Part shown: positions 15,053 through 22,158 of the stretch, piece after piece
Position numbering within the stretch: the stretch's first letter is position 1
Layout: every line of letters begins with the position of its first letter
Virus record (IMG/VR): IMGVR_UViG_3300032069_000023
Span: 1 to 40,353 of that record
Source of the DNA: a virus
Strand: one strand, 5' to 3'
DNA: 40,353 nucleotides
Notes under the pieces: model-generated
Told to the model about the DNA's origin: nothing
What the model saw: the letters and a program-made list of their open reading frames with translations, nothing else
Databases searched by the model: none
Translations under genes and position numbers: made by a program

Positions 15053-15215
15053 GATAGACAAGAAGAACAGGCTCGTGGATTTTTATATGGATACACCCCA
15101 CGAGGCATTAAATTTTGGTGAAGCCGAAGAACTTGCGACAAAACTATTAAAAGAATTAAAGGGACTTGAAGAGATGGAAGCAAGAGCAGACTTGAAGAGA
15201 AAATATGGTGAATGA
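15042..15215 (+). CDS. 57-residue hypothetical protein
   Basis: The product starts MIFEIDKKNRLVDFYMDTPH, with a short beta hairpin, then a long helix (AEELATKLLKELKGLEEMEA). The TGA is immediately followed by the GTG start of the DNA ligase, so the two are probably co-translated. No family recognised. Confidence 0.5.
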   Translation: MIFEIDKKNRLVDFYMDTPHEALNFGEAEELATKLLKELKGLEEMEARADLKRKYGE

Positions 15216-16013
15216 GTGTTAAAATGTATTGAAAAATCAATCGGAGAAGTCTTGGAATTTGACGATTATCCAAACAGATACTCTATTCAGTTAAAGTATG
15301 ACGGAAGTCGCCAGTTCTGGATTAAAGGCAGTTTGATGTCGGAGAGAATGATTGACAATTCAAGGAAATTCTCGCACATTTCAGCTATATTAAAAGGATT
15401 AGATGCTACTCTTGACGGAGAAGTTTATATCCCCTTTAAAACTGTGATAGACTTGAACAAGAAAATTAATTGGGGCAAGGCAAGATACGTTGTCTTTGAT
15501 ATTTTAGAGTTTGACGGAGAGGATTTGAGGAACAAGCCGTTAAGGGAGAGAATGAAAATCTTGAAATCGGTCTTGGATAATCTGAACAAAGACAGGCTAA
15601 GTTCTCCGGTTCATTTTGTCTTGGAATTTCCAGCAGTTGATGTGGCTTGGGAATTTATCTTAAAGAACAAGCTCGAAGGTCTTGTGATTAAGGATTTGGG
15701 CAGTTCTTACGGCAACAGGGATATTTTCGAGGAGAGCCGAGTTAAAAGCTGGATAAAAGTAAAGAATTTCAAGGAAGGCAAGGAGAAGATAATCGACTTC
15801 GAGCAAGGCTCGGTCAAGGGGGCTTTTATCCTTGAGAACGGAAGCAGGATTAGTAGCCTGAAGCCTGAAGTTTCAAATATATTTCTCTCGGCTAAAGATG
15901 TGATTCCTGTTTTCGCCGAGTTCATTTATCTGAACAAGACCGAAGACAACGCATATTTCCAGCCGATTTTGAAAAGATTGGTAGATGAGAGAGGAGAAGT
16001 CTTGTGGGAATGA
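15216..16013 (+). CDS. Minimal ATP-dependent DNA ligase
   Basis: The 265-residue protein carries the full ligase motif set: motif I LKYDGSR with nucleotidylated Lys27, motif III LDGEVYIP (66-73), IIIa YVVFDILEF, motif IV LEGLVIKD (153-160) and motif V KSWIKVKN (177-184). A short OB-fold-like C-terminus follows. It lacks the N-terminal DNA-binding domain of cellular archaeal ligases (about 550-600 residues), so it is of the compact viral type. It seals nicks in viral DNA replication or repair. The start is GTG directly after the preceding stop; no in-frame ATG is near. Confidence 0.9.
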   Translation: MLKCIEKSIGEVLEFDDYPNRYSIQLKYDGSRQFWIKGSLMSERMIDNSRKFSHISAILKGLDATLDGEVYIPFKTVIDLNKKINWGKARYVVFDILEFDGEDLRNKPLRERMKILKSVLDNLNKDRLSSPVHFVLEFPAVDVAWEFILKNKLEGLVIKDLGSSYGNRDIFEESRVKSWIKVKNFKEGKEKIIDFEQGSVKGAFILENGSRISSLKPEVSNIFLSAKDVIPVFAEFIYLNKTEDNAYFQPILKRLVDERGEVLWE

Positions 16014-16195
16014 AAAGATTTGTAATCGTCAGCGAAGAAAACAACTGGTGTCATTACGGAAAGCATAAAAACATAGATGAAGCAATTAAAGATTTTAAGG
16101 AAGAATTTGAAGATGGAAGATGTCCTGTTTGTTGCGATAAAGATGTTAAACATATTGCTTTTAAAATAATTGAAGAAAAAGAGTTTCGATATTAA
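16010..16195 (+). CDS. 61-residue protein with Cys-rich loop
   Basis: ATG 16010 overlaps the ligase stop (ATGA), as elsewhere in this operon; GTG 16004 is possible. MKRFVIVSEENNWCHYGKHK is followed by a helix and then RCPVCCDKDVKHIAF. The C-x2-C plus nearby Cys/His suggest a metal site. The C-terminus is beta. The family is unknown. Confidence 0.55.
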   Translation: MKRFVIVSEENNWCHYGKHKNIDEAIKDFKEEFEDGRCPVCCDKDVKHIAFKIIEEKEFRY

Positions 16196-16196
16196 A

Positions 16197-17303
16197 ATGG
16201 TTAAACTTACTGAAAGATTGAAGGCAAACTTGACTGCTCTCATTAAGAAAAGAGGGATTGACGAGCAAACAATAGACTTGACGGCTCTCTGGGACAGCAC
16301 TCTCACTTATCAGGAGAACAAGAGGAAAATAGAAGAGCATATAGGCAAGAACTTCCAGTTTGAAATCTCGGAGAAACAGGCTAAGGACGAAAGCGACGAG
16401 TTTGAAAGGGAATTTCACGAACTTGAGGAGAAAAGAGCCAAGATTCAGCTTGAGAAGGAAATCAGGGAAATCAAGACCAAGAAATCAAGCCTTCTTAACG
16501 AGTATTTCAGACCGTTAAAAAATTATGTGATAACTCTGATTAAGGCTAAAAGCATCTACGGATTGATTTGCGAAGGCGACGCCGGTCTTGGAAAATCCTA
16601 TACAACTTTTCAGACTTTAGAAGAAATGGGCTTGAAGAATGGGATAGATTACATAGTAATTTCAAATTATTCCACGCCTTTAGAACTTTACGAGCTTCTT
16701 TACAAATACAACGACAAGATAATCGTCTTTGATGACATAATAAAAATCTTCGAGGACGATATTTCTGTGATGCTCTTGCAAAGTGCGATGTGGCATCGCA
16801 TTAAAAAAATGAGAATTCTTAATTATTTCAGCACTACAGGAAAACTGAACGCTCCGAATACTTTCGAGTTCAAGGGAAAAATCATAATTCTGACCAATAA
16901 TCTTCCAGAACAGCTCACTACGATAAAATCAAGATGCTTCTACTTGCCTTTGGAATTCAGATGGGAAGACAGGATAAAGATGATTTACGAAATCTGTAAA
17001 ATCAATAAGATTCCGATGGAGATAGCAGAATTCATCAGAAGGAATTCGACTCCTGCGTTTTCAATAAATCTTAGGATTCCATTCAAGTTAGCAGAACTTT
17101 ATAGTGAATATCAGAAGAACGGCTGGGAAGGATTAGCTTTAAAGCAGTTGGAAGCAAAGTCGGAGAAGCAGAAGCTCTGGGAGATTCTACAGGACAATTC
17201 AGTTCTGACAATAGAGAACAAGGCAAACAAGTTCAGGGAACTCACAGGATTGAGCAGAGCAACTTTCTTTAGGTATAAAGCCGAAATAGAGAGGGGATTG
17301 TGA
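16197..17303 (+). CDS. AAA+ ATPase, probable helicase or helicase loader
   Basis: The start is taken as ATG 16197, 1 nt after the previous stop; an in-frame TTG lies at 16170. The 368-residue product has a charged coiled-coil N-terminus (about 40-100), Walker A GDAGLGKSYT (127-136), Walker B KIIVFDD (174-180) and a sensor-1 strand KIIILTNN (228-235). A candidate sensor-2 Arg-containing helix (RIPFKLAELY) follows. The C-terminus (LTGLSRATFFRYKAEIERGL) is a helix-turn-helix-like end. Next to the ligase, it is the best candidate for the replication initiator, helicase or loader. No polymerase or MCM is encoded, so host replication proteins must be recruited. Confidence 0.75.
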   Translation: MVKLTERLKANLTALIKKRGIDEQTIDLTALWDSTLTYQENKRKIEEHIGKNFQFEISEKQAKDESDEFEREFHELEEKRAKIQLEKEIREIKTKKSSLLNEYFRPLKNYVITLIKAKSIYGLICEGDAGLGKSYTTFQTLEEMGLKNGIDYIVISNYSTPLELYELLYKYNDKIIVFDDIIKIFEDDISVMLLQSAMWHRIKKMRILNYFSTTGKLNAPNTFEFKGKIIILTNNLPEQLTTIKSRCFYLPLEFRWEDRIKMIYEICKINKIPMEIAEFIRRNSTPAFSINLRIPFKLAELYSEYQKNGWEGLALKQLEAKSEKQKLWEILQDNSVLTIENKANKFRELTGLSRATFFRYKAEIERGL

Positions 17304-17318
17304 TTAAATGAGTGAAAA

Positions 17319-17334
17319 AGTCTCAAAGTCTCAA
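17319..17334 (+). repeat. Tandem AGTCTCAA repeat
   Basis: Two adjacent AGTCTCAA units lie downstream of the AAA+ ATPase gene. The octamer also occurs at 7631 and 12811, the latter with an inverted partner. Confidence 0.5.
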
Positions 17335-17350
17335 ATGTAGGGGTGTATGA

Positions 17351-17695
17351 ATGATACTTGGGCAAGGGAAGCAAATAAGGATAAATGGGAATTACATAGG
17401 CTTTTTAGAAGGCAGGAATTTTATAGCAGAAAGGCAGTTAGGCAAGAAGTTCAGATTATACAACGGCTGGGGAATGAGCAAGGAGCTATTGAACGAATTG
17501 GTTGACTGCGTGGAGAAGATAATCTTCAACATAAAAGACAAGGGAAAATTGTGCTATACCCTCGAAGTTGTGCCTAAAAACTGGCTGGAGAGGGGGATTG
17601 CCTATTATAATCCAGCCTTGAGGGAAGACCAGTTCATTTTATCAGAAACCTCGTTCGACAGGAGGATAATCCCAAGCGTGAAGGTGGTGAAGTAA
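17351..17695 (+). CDS. 114-residue hypothetical protein
   Basis: A beta-rich N-terminus (GKQIRINGNYIGFLEGRNFI, LGKKFRLYNGWGMSKELL) is followed by a helix (LNELVDCVEKIIFNI) and a second alpha/beta part ending RRIIPSVKVVK. There are no cysteine clusters or catalytic motifs. It follows the AAA+ ATPase gene by 47 nt. The family is not recognised. Confidence 0.6.
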   Translation: MILGQGKQIRINGNYIGFLEGRNFIAERQLGKKFRLYNGWGMSKELLNELVDCVEKIIFNIKDKGKLCYTLEVVPKNWLERGIAYYNPALREDQFILSETSFDRRIIPSVKVVK

Positions 17696-17740
17696 TTGGT
17701 TTGTGGGAATGAATTAAGAGAACTAAATCAGGGTGTAAAA

Positions 17741-17863
17741 ATGACGGAATGGATTGTTACAAGAAAATGGTTAATAAAAGCAAAATCTGTTTCAGAAGCA
17801 GTAACTAAAACAAGAAATTGGAGAAATTATCAGACAAGCGTTACGGAGAGAAAAGATAGTTAA
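17741..17863 (+). CDS. 40-residue basic peptide
   Basis: ATG 17741 opens MTEWIVTRKWLIKAKSVSEA, then KTRNWRNYQTS. It is basic and Trp-rich, a strand followed by a helix. A weak GGTG site lies upstream. Similar size and spacing to the next two small genes supports it being real. Function unknown. Confidence 0.45.
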   Translation: MTEWIVTRKWLIKAKSVSEAVTKTRNWRNYQTSVTERKDS

Positions 17864-17900
17864 ACTATCAACATTTTATAGCGTGAGAGTGGTGAAGTGA

Positions 17901-18074
17901 ATGTGCTGGAGAGAGTTCAAGACAGGGTTGGATTATCTGACTAACGAACAGGGAGAAAGTGATTATATGTGTCCAAAATGCCCAAAAGAATTTAAAAATT
18001 TATGTCATCAGCAGATTCCAACTCCTCCTGAAAAGGAAGAAATGGACAGGCATAATCTCAACAGGTGGACCTAA
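17901..18074 (+). CDS. 57-residue zinc-binding protein
   Basis: The peptide begins MCWREFKTGLDYLTNEQGES and contains YMCPKCPKEFKNLCHQQ, a C-x2-C plus C-H pair that could bind zinc. The C-terminus is charged. GAGAGTGGTGAAG upstream may act as a ribosome site. The stop abuts the next ATG. Confidence 0.5.
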   Translation: MCWREFKTGLDYLTNEQGESDYMCPKCPKEFKNLCHQQIPTPPEKEEMDRHNLNRWT

Positions 18075-18218
18075 ATGAGAGAGGGATTTTTTGTGTGTGA
18101 GAACTGCAAGAAGCATTACCTTATGATAGTGGCGGCAAACAATTCTTCCTGCTATGTAATAATTAATGGTCTGAAGCAGTATTTTCCTCGCCATAAATTG
18201 AAGTTACTTAATCCTTAG
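18075..18218 (+). CDS. 47-residue zinc-finger-like protein
   Basis: MREGFFVCENCKKHYLMIVA contains C-x2-C with a nearby His, and a second Cys and His follow later. The start directly follows the previous stop. The last 15 nt overlap the 3' end of the convergent minus-strand gene, so no spacer is left between the two operons. Confidence 0.5.
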   Translation: MREGFFVCENCKKHYLMIVAANNSSCYVIINGLKQYFPRHKLKLLNP

Positions 18219-18572
18219 GATTATCGGCTTGAGTGATTCCATATCTTTGTCAATCGCTTCCTTGGTTTCCTTCCAGTATTTGACCGACTTCTCCACAGTT
18301 TCCATGTCAGGCAGGTTGCCGTCCTTTACAAACTTGGAAATCGTAAGGATTGTTTCGATAATTTCCTTCAATCTCGGCTCTTTGCTGACTTTAATTAAGG
18401 CGAATTTAAGCTCGGAAAATCCGGCGAGCATCTTCTCGGCGTTTGCCTTCTTCGCCTCAAGATCATGATAAATGTTTTTGACCTGCTCCTTGGAGAAGCT
18501 GTCCTTTGTGACCGCCTCTACATTGAGGAGCTGCGTCTTCTCGTCGAATTTAAGCTTTCTTTCTGTGGTCAT
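18204..18572 (-). CDS. 122-residue coiled-coil hypothetical protein
   Basis: The first 25 residues form beta strands (ERKLKFDEKTQLLNVEAVTK). The rest is long charged helices (SKEQVKNIYHDLEAKKANAE, LKEIIETILTISKFVKDG) ending in a short basic tail. No enzymatic motif. It overlaps the upstream zinc-ribbon gene by 23 nt and is the last gene of the minus-strand early block. Confidence 0.55.
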   Translation of the reverse strand: MTTERKLKFDEKTQLLNVEAVTKDSFSKEQVKNIYHDLEAKKANAEKMLAGFSELKFALIKVSKEPRLKEIIETILTISKFVKDGNLPDMETVEKSVKYWKETKEAIDKDMESLKPIILRIK

Positions 18573-18954
18573 GCAATCCTCTTAATAAGAATTTGCCCAG
18601 CTTCAATCTTTGTGCTGGAGTCAGTTTGAAATATTCACTTAATCCCGAAATCCATAATTCTGCTGATTTGTCTTTCTGAATGTTTGCTAACATAACATAA
18701 CAAGAAGAAATTAATGAAAGAGAAATAGAATCATCCAAAGTGTTATAAATTCTATCTTCGATTGTTTTTGGAGGATAAATTTTAAATTTATTAATTATTT
18801 TCTTAAATCTTTCTTCTTCATTTGTTTTTACTATTTTATCTCCTGTCAAACCACAGTCCTTGCATCTTTTTATTCCACCCTCTAAAATCTCATAGTTTTT
18901 ATGATTACATCTAGCCATTTTCTCAGCCTCTTCCTTTAGTTTCTTTGGTATCAT
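18550..18954 (-). CDS. Zinc-ribbon protein
   Basis: The N-terminal zinc ribbon RCNHKNYEILEGGIKRCKDC (14-34) has the C-x-H...C-x2-C pattern. The rest is helical (KFKIYPPKTIEDRIYNTL, SGLSEYFKLTPAQRLKLGKF). The start may be ATG 18954 or the later ATG 18918 (MARCNHK), which has GAGG about 12 nt upstream. The gene is AT-rich like the adjacent methyltransferase and may have been acquired with it. Function unknown. Confidence 0.6.
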   Translation of the reverse strand: MIPKKLKEEAEKMARCNHKNYEILEGGIKRCKDCGLTGDKIVKTNEEERFKKIINKFKIYPPKTIEDRIYNTLDDSISLSLISSCYVMLANIQKDKSAELWISGLSEYFKLTPAQRLKLGKFLLRGLHDHRKKA

Positions 18955-18990
18955 CTTCTATCACACACTATTTTCTAATTTCTGTTTGTT

Positions 18991-19533
18991 TCATAATATC
19001 CACTCAATTGTTGGTTTCCCTTTGTATGATTTATCCCATACAAACCAAGCATAAGCAATCAATCCAGAGTTTTTTCCTACATAATCTTTTCTATAAATTG
19101 GAAGTCTCTTACAAAATACATAAACAACTTTTAATGGAGAATCTTTAAACATTCTGTATCTACCACTTCCTTCTAAAAATACTAATTTTAACAACATCGC
19201 AACTTTTTTATTAGCATATCTTAGGGCATGTTCCACAAATTTTTGAGCGTATCTGTATGGTGGATTTGTTATGATGTTATCGACATTCCTTTTTGTTTTC
19301 AAAAAATCTATCCCTTTCTCACCGAATACTTCTTCATCTGTTCTTATGTCGGATGCTATACAATTAGGGAAAAACTTGGCTATTGCTCCATCACCACTTG
19401 CACACTCCCAAACAGTTCCTTCAAATGTTTCCCTTTTTAATAACTCTCTTACTGCGAAAGGTGGTGTAGGATAAAAATCCTTATCTGCTCTATTGTGACT
19501 AAATCCTACTATTGACAGATGTTTTTGTTTCAT
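18991..19533 (-). CDS. DNA adenine-N6 methyltransferase
   Basis: The 180-residue protein has DFYPTPPFAVRELL (19-32), the SAM-binding VWECASGDGAIAKFF (41-55) and catalytic NPPY (90-93) with a following RYAQKFVEHAL helix. It matches small phage-type adenine methyltransferases. It would modify viral DNA, protecting it from host restriction, or mark replication. No cognate restriction enzyme is seen. Codon use is AT-rich and unlike the flanking metallophosphoesterase, a sign of separate origin. Confidence 0.8.
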   Translation of the reverse strand: MKQKHLSIVGFSHNRADKDFYPTPPFAVRELLKRETFEGTVWECASGDGAIAKFFPNCIASDIRTDEEVFGEKGIDFLKTKRNVDNIITNPPYRYAQKFVEHALRYANKKVAMLLKLVFLEGSGRYRMFKDSPLKVVYVFCKRLPIYRKDYVGKNSGLIAYAWFVWDKSYKGKPTIEWIL

Positions 19534-19600
19534 TTTTCATCACCAGAATAAGACCAAGAGGAATCTCCTTCAGGATTTTCAAATCAGCCACTTCGGCCAT
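19499..19600 (-). CDS. 33-residue hypothetical peptide
   Basis: ATG 19600 encodes MAEVADLKILKEIPLGLILV and then MKNETKTSVNSRI. It overlaps the methyltransferase start by about 35 nt in another frame, so it may mainly serve translational coupling. The start follows the stop of the 28-residue gene by 5 nt. The evidence is only an open frame and context. Confidence 0.35.
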   Translation of the reverse strand: MAEVADLKILKEIPLGLILVMKNETKTSVNSRI

Positions 19601-19605
19601 ATTAA

Positions 19606-19692
19606 TTATTTCTTCTCTTCCTTTAAATACTTTTTAATGTCGCAATACATCTCATCCAGTTCCTCATTTGTGAGACATTCACTACAAACCAT
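19606..19692 (-). CDS. 28-residue cysteine-containing peptide
   Basis: ATG 19692 follows GAGGTAG, the end of the metallophosphoesterase gene. It encodes MVCSECLTNEELDEMYCDIK and then KYLKEEKK. C-x2-C plus a later Cys could bind a metal. It is one of several mini zinc peptides in this genome. Confidence 0.4.
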   Translation of the reverse strand: MVCSECLTNEELDEMYCDIKKYLKEEKK

Positions 19693-19696
19693 CTAA

Positions 19697-20458
19697 CTAC
19701 CTCTTCTTGAAATTAATCAGTTCAGTCCTCATCTTCTTGATGAACCCGCCGTCCCTCTCCATCTCGACAAGCCATCCCCCCACATTTCCCGCACATCCTT
19801 GTCTTATCAGGAAATCTGTCGGTTCAGTGAAACAACCTGCTTCGAAGGAGTGCACCTCTTGGTAATAACCATACCAGCTCTGATGCCTGTGTCCGCTGAC
19901 CAAAATATTCGAATGATAACTAGGCGGCCTATTCCTCAGATATTTCTGTGTTCCATAGGAGATTGCATAAGGTATCGTGCCTGTCGGATGGACCAAGTCA
20001 AGCTTAATCCTGTCCTCAGGGTCCTTGAACCTCGCGTAATACATGCCTACATATTTCAAATCAGGCCTGTAGGAGCAGACATATTTCACTATGTCGGCTC
20101 CCTGAAGTTTCATATAATTGGCGTCGTGGTTTCCCATGACAATAAAAGTGGTCATGTTCTTCTTGTATGGATATTTGTCTCTCGTGAATTTTGACTGCTC
20201 CTCGTATCCTATGCGGTTCTGGTCCATTATCTGGCCTTTGTAAATCATCCAGCCGTCTGTCAGGTCTCCAGCATGATAGACCTGCCTTATCCCTGCCTCG
20301 TCAATCCTGTCATACATTTCCTCAAGTTCTCTTAAAGCGATGTATTTCGAGCCAAAATGAGTATCAGAGACAATCCCGAAGGCGTCATCAATCTTCTGGT
20401 GGAAGACATTCTCCAAAGTCGCAATAGGATAGGGCCTGTTCTTATTCTTGGAGGACAC
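19697..20458 (-). CDS. Calcineurin-like metallophosphoesterase
   Basis: The 253-residue protein shows the family's metal ligands in order: SDTH (D32, H34), HAGDLTDG (D65), MGNHD (N110, H111) and SGHRH (H190, H192). Such enzymes hydrolyse phosphodiesters or phosphomonoesters with two metal ions. In viruses they are proposed to act on DNA ends, cyclic nucleotides or host signalling molecules; the substrate here is unknown. The gene starts directly after the stop of the winged-helix protein gene. The length fits a single-domain enzyme. Confidence 0.85.
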   Translation of the reverse strand: MSSKNKNRPYPIATLENVFHQKIDDAFGIVSDTHFGSKYIALRELEEMYDRIDEAGIRQVYHAGDLTDGWMIYKGQIMDQNRIGYEEQSKFTRDKYPYKKNMTTFIVMGNHDANYMKLQGADIVKYVCSYRPDLKYVGMYYARFKDPEDRIKLDLVHPTGTIPYAISYGTQKYLRNRPPSYHSNILVSGHRHQSWYGYYQEVHSFEAGCFTEPTDFLIRQGCAGNVGGWLVEMERDGGFIKKMRTELINFKKR

Positions 20459-20460
20459 AT

Positions 20461-20673
20461 TTAGATTTTATCGTTGTCCTTATTTATAGATTTGGAGAAA
20501 TTAAAATTATCCAATTGCTTTATCCACTTCAATTCCATCAGGTTCTTGATGTATTTTGAAATCGTCCTCTGCTCCATTCCTGCTTCAATCTTGATCGCCA
20601 TGTTGAGCTCATAAAGTGAGAATTCATTAGGCAATCTCTTCATTATCCTGATGCAGGTCTTGTAGCCGCTCAT
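20461..20673 (-). CDS. Small winged-helix protein
   Basis: The 70-residue protein has MKRLPNEFSLYELNMAIK, IEAGMEQRTISKYIKNLM and ELKWIKQLDNFNF, a compact winged helix-turn-helix. It is probably a DNA-binding regulator. Its ATG abuts the stop of the 21-residue acidic frame, and its stop abuts the metallophosphoesterase start. Confidence 0.6.
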   Translation of the reverse strand: MSGYKTCIRIMKRLPNEFSLYELNMAIKIEAGMEQRTISKYIKNLMELKWIKQLDNFNFSKSINKDNDKI

Positions 20674-20739
20674 TCAATCCTCATAATATTCTTCAAAATT
20701 GTCCTCTTCTTCATAGTAGTCCTCAAAATCATCAGACAT
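20674..20739 (-). CDS. 21-residue very acidic peptide
   Basis: The frame encodes MSDDFEDYYEEEDNFEEYYE followed by D, almost entirely Asp, Glu, Tyr and Phe. Stop TGA abuts the next ATG. Net charge is extremely negative, as in small DNA-mimic proteins, though this is far shorter. A leader peptide role is equally possible. Confidence 0.35.
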   Translation of the reverse strand: MSDDFEDYYEEEDNFEEYYED

Positions 20740-20764
20740 TGAGTTTTCATCGCCTTTTATGGTC

Positions 20765-20995
20765 TTAGATTTTGATTGTGATGATACCTTCTTTCTCATA
20801 ACTCTTCCCGGTCTCAATCTCCACAATCTGCCCTGTGTCGAGTATGAATATGTCTGCTCTTCTTTGTTTGCTTTTATGCAATCTTTCTAAATTTTCTACC
20901 ATCAAGTCATCTAGATTAATTTTAATACTTTTCTTGAATCTCGCTTCCGTGACTACCTGTTTACGCTTCCATTCTGGTATTTTCAAAATCCTCAC
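20765..20995 (-). CDS. C-terminal part of a nuclease-like protein, possibly split
   Basis: The 76-residue frame starts at a GTG inside the HNH gene. QVVTEARF and RRADIFILDTGQIVEIETGK match the second half of an archaeal/haloviral nuclease-like family of the form HELAKF...G...TEARF...ADI-G-IVEIE. The D...E-x-E pattern resembles PD-(D/E)xK cores. The missing first half (NSVEHELAKFICVWLIRKG) is encoded just upstream at 21774-21484. The GTG start may be fortuitous, so this may be a separated fragment, or the two parts may work as subunits. Confidence 0.5.
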   Translation of the reverse strand: MRILKIPEWKRKQVVTEARFKKSIKINLDDLMVENLERLHKSKQRRADIFILDTGQIVEIETGKSYEKEGIITIKI

Positions 20996-21509
20996 CTATG
21001 ATTATTCTATTTCTTGTAATCATTCCATGACAATGATTACAAAGTGTAGTTAAATTCCCTATTTTATTATTAAATTTATTAAAATCTATATGATGAACAA
21101 TCCAACCTCTTTTCTTACAGAGATTACAAGTAAAATTAGTTTGTTTTCTTATTTGTTTCTTCAACCAAAGATTAAATTCTAAAGGATATGTTTGATAAGA
21201 TAACCCACCTTTCCAATTACTACCTTTATTTCCTCTTTGAACCAAACTCTTTCTTAATAATTGTTCTTCTGTAAATTTTCTTCCTTTAGCTGATTTTCCT
21301 ATTATTCTTTTAATTCCCTCTTTATGATGTTTGCCTTTAAATCCATTAGCTCCAAAACCAGCACAACTTTTAGAGCAAAATCGTCTAATTTTTGCATAGA
21401 ATGGTTTTAGATACATTTCTTTACCACAATGTTCACATAATTTTTTAAGTGGTTTTTTCCAGTTAATGTTTTTTTCTTTTGATTTAAATAGATGCTTCAT
21501 TTTTAACAA
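20961..21509 (-). CDS. HNH endonuclease with NUMOD3-like motif (homing-type)
   Basis: The 182-residue protein has an N-terminal zinc finger (CEHCGKEM, then RRFCSKSC, 25-49). A NUMOD3-like DNA-binding motif follows (HHKEGIKRIIGKSAKGRKFT, 61-80), then an HNH core: CNLCKKRGWIVHHIDFNKF, then NKIGNLTTLCNHCH (128-161). This layout is typical of free-standing homing endonucleases. The gene is strongly AT-rich (about 20% G+C around 21061-21120) and overlaps both neighbours, which look like halves of one gene. It probably inserted as a selfish element. Confidence 0.8.
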   Translation of the reverse strand: MLKMKHLFKSKEKNINWKKPLKKLCEHCGKEMYLKPFYAKIRRFCSKSCAGFGANGFKGKHHKEGIKRIIGKSAKGRKFTEEQLLRKSLVQRGNKGSNWKGGLSYQTYPLEFNLWLKKQIRKQTNFTCNLCKKRGWIVHHIDFNKFNNKIGNLTTLCNHCHGMITRNRIIIGEDFENTRMEA

Positions 21510-21774
21510 ACTCCTCTATAAGTTTTGATAACCATTTCAAATGTTCTTTTATAGGTATTTCTGTATCTAAACCCCATTCATTTTTATCAAAAAAAGTTTG
21601 TAATCTGTCTGTATTAACTCCCTTTCTAATTAACCATACACAGATAAACTTAGCTAATTCATGCTCTACGCTATTATTAATGTCAATCTCAACGGCGTTT
21701 ATCTTGGGCCTGAAGGCAGTGTCGAGCTTATTCAGGTTGTTTCTTCTTGCCTTTTCCAGTTCTCTTTGATTCAT
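21484..21774 (-). CDS. N-terminal part of a nuclease-like protein, possibly split
   Basis: The protein has 96 residues. INNSVEHELAKFICVWLIRK is the typical start of the HELAKF-type nuclease-like family; the expected TEARF and VEIE motifs are missing and occur instead after the HNH gene. Codon use changes sharply around 21690: the first ~28 codons are G+C-rich and the remainder AT-rich. The C-terminus (HLKWLSKLIEEFVKNEASI) is helical and may be replaced sequence. It starts after a GTGAGAGG site. Confidence 0.5.
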   Translation of the reverse strand: MNQRELEKARRNNLNKLDTAFRPKINAVEIDINNSVEHELAKFICVWLIRKGVNTDRLQTFFDKNEWGLDTEIPIKEHLKWLSKLIEEFVKNEASI

Positions 21775-21797
21775 CCTCTCACCCCATAAGTAAAAAA

Positions 21798-21814
21798 TTG
21801 AGGCATCGCCTCAA
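21798..21814 (-). terminator. Hairpin followed by T-tract
   Basis: TTGAGGC-ATC-GCCTCAA is a perfect 7-bp inverted repeat. Read on the minus strand it runs straight into TTTTTT, the form of an intrinsic terminator. It separates the 21852 gene from the 21774 gene. Confidence 0.6.
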
Positions 21815-21851
21815 ACAAATCAATTACACTTCCATCCTCCTTGCTGATATC

Positions 21852-22154
21852 TCACTTCCATATTTCTAAAACTAAACCTGTTTTTGCTTCAACTATTCTT
21901 GCTTCACCACCACTACCTAAACTACTCTTAACATTTTCTTGTATCTTTTCTCTTGCTTTTTCTATATCCCTATGACTTCCCCAATAAATCCAAACATTTT
22001 TTCCATTTTTCGCAGATGGTTTTCTAATATCAACATCAAATTTGTATCTATGCTTTTGCTGTGTTCTATCCACCATTCTTGTAATTCCTAAACTTTCTAT
22101 AAAATCTTCAACTTCTTTAGCATACTGTTTTCTTTTTGGCATTATTTTTTCCAT
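21852..22154 (-). CDS. Hypothetical protein, AT-rich gene
   Basis: The start is taken as ATG 22154, with GGAAGTGAG upstream; GTG 22175 would add 7 residues. The product of 100 residues includes QKHRYKFDVDIRKPS and NVWIYWGSHRDIEKAREKIQ, an alpha/beta pattern. RIVEAKTGLVLEIWK ends it. It might be a small RNA- or DNA-binding fold, but I do not recognise it. Codon use matches the AT-rich cassettes at 18.6-19.5 and 21.0-21.7 kb. Confidence 0.5.
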   Translation of the reverse strand: MEKIMPKRKQYAKEVEDFIESLGITRMVDRTQQKHRYKFDVDIRKPSAKNGKNVWIYWGSHRDIEKAREKIQENVKSSLGSGGEARIVEAKTGLVLEIWK

Positions 22155-22158
22155 TATC

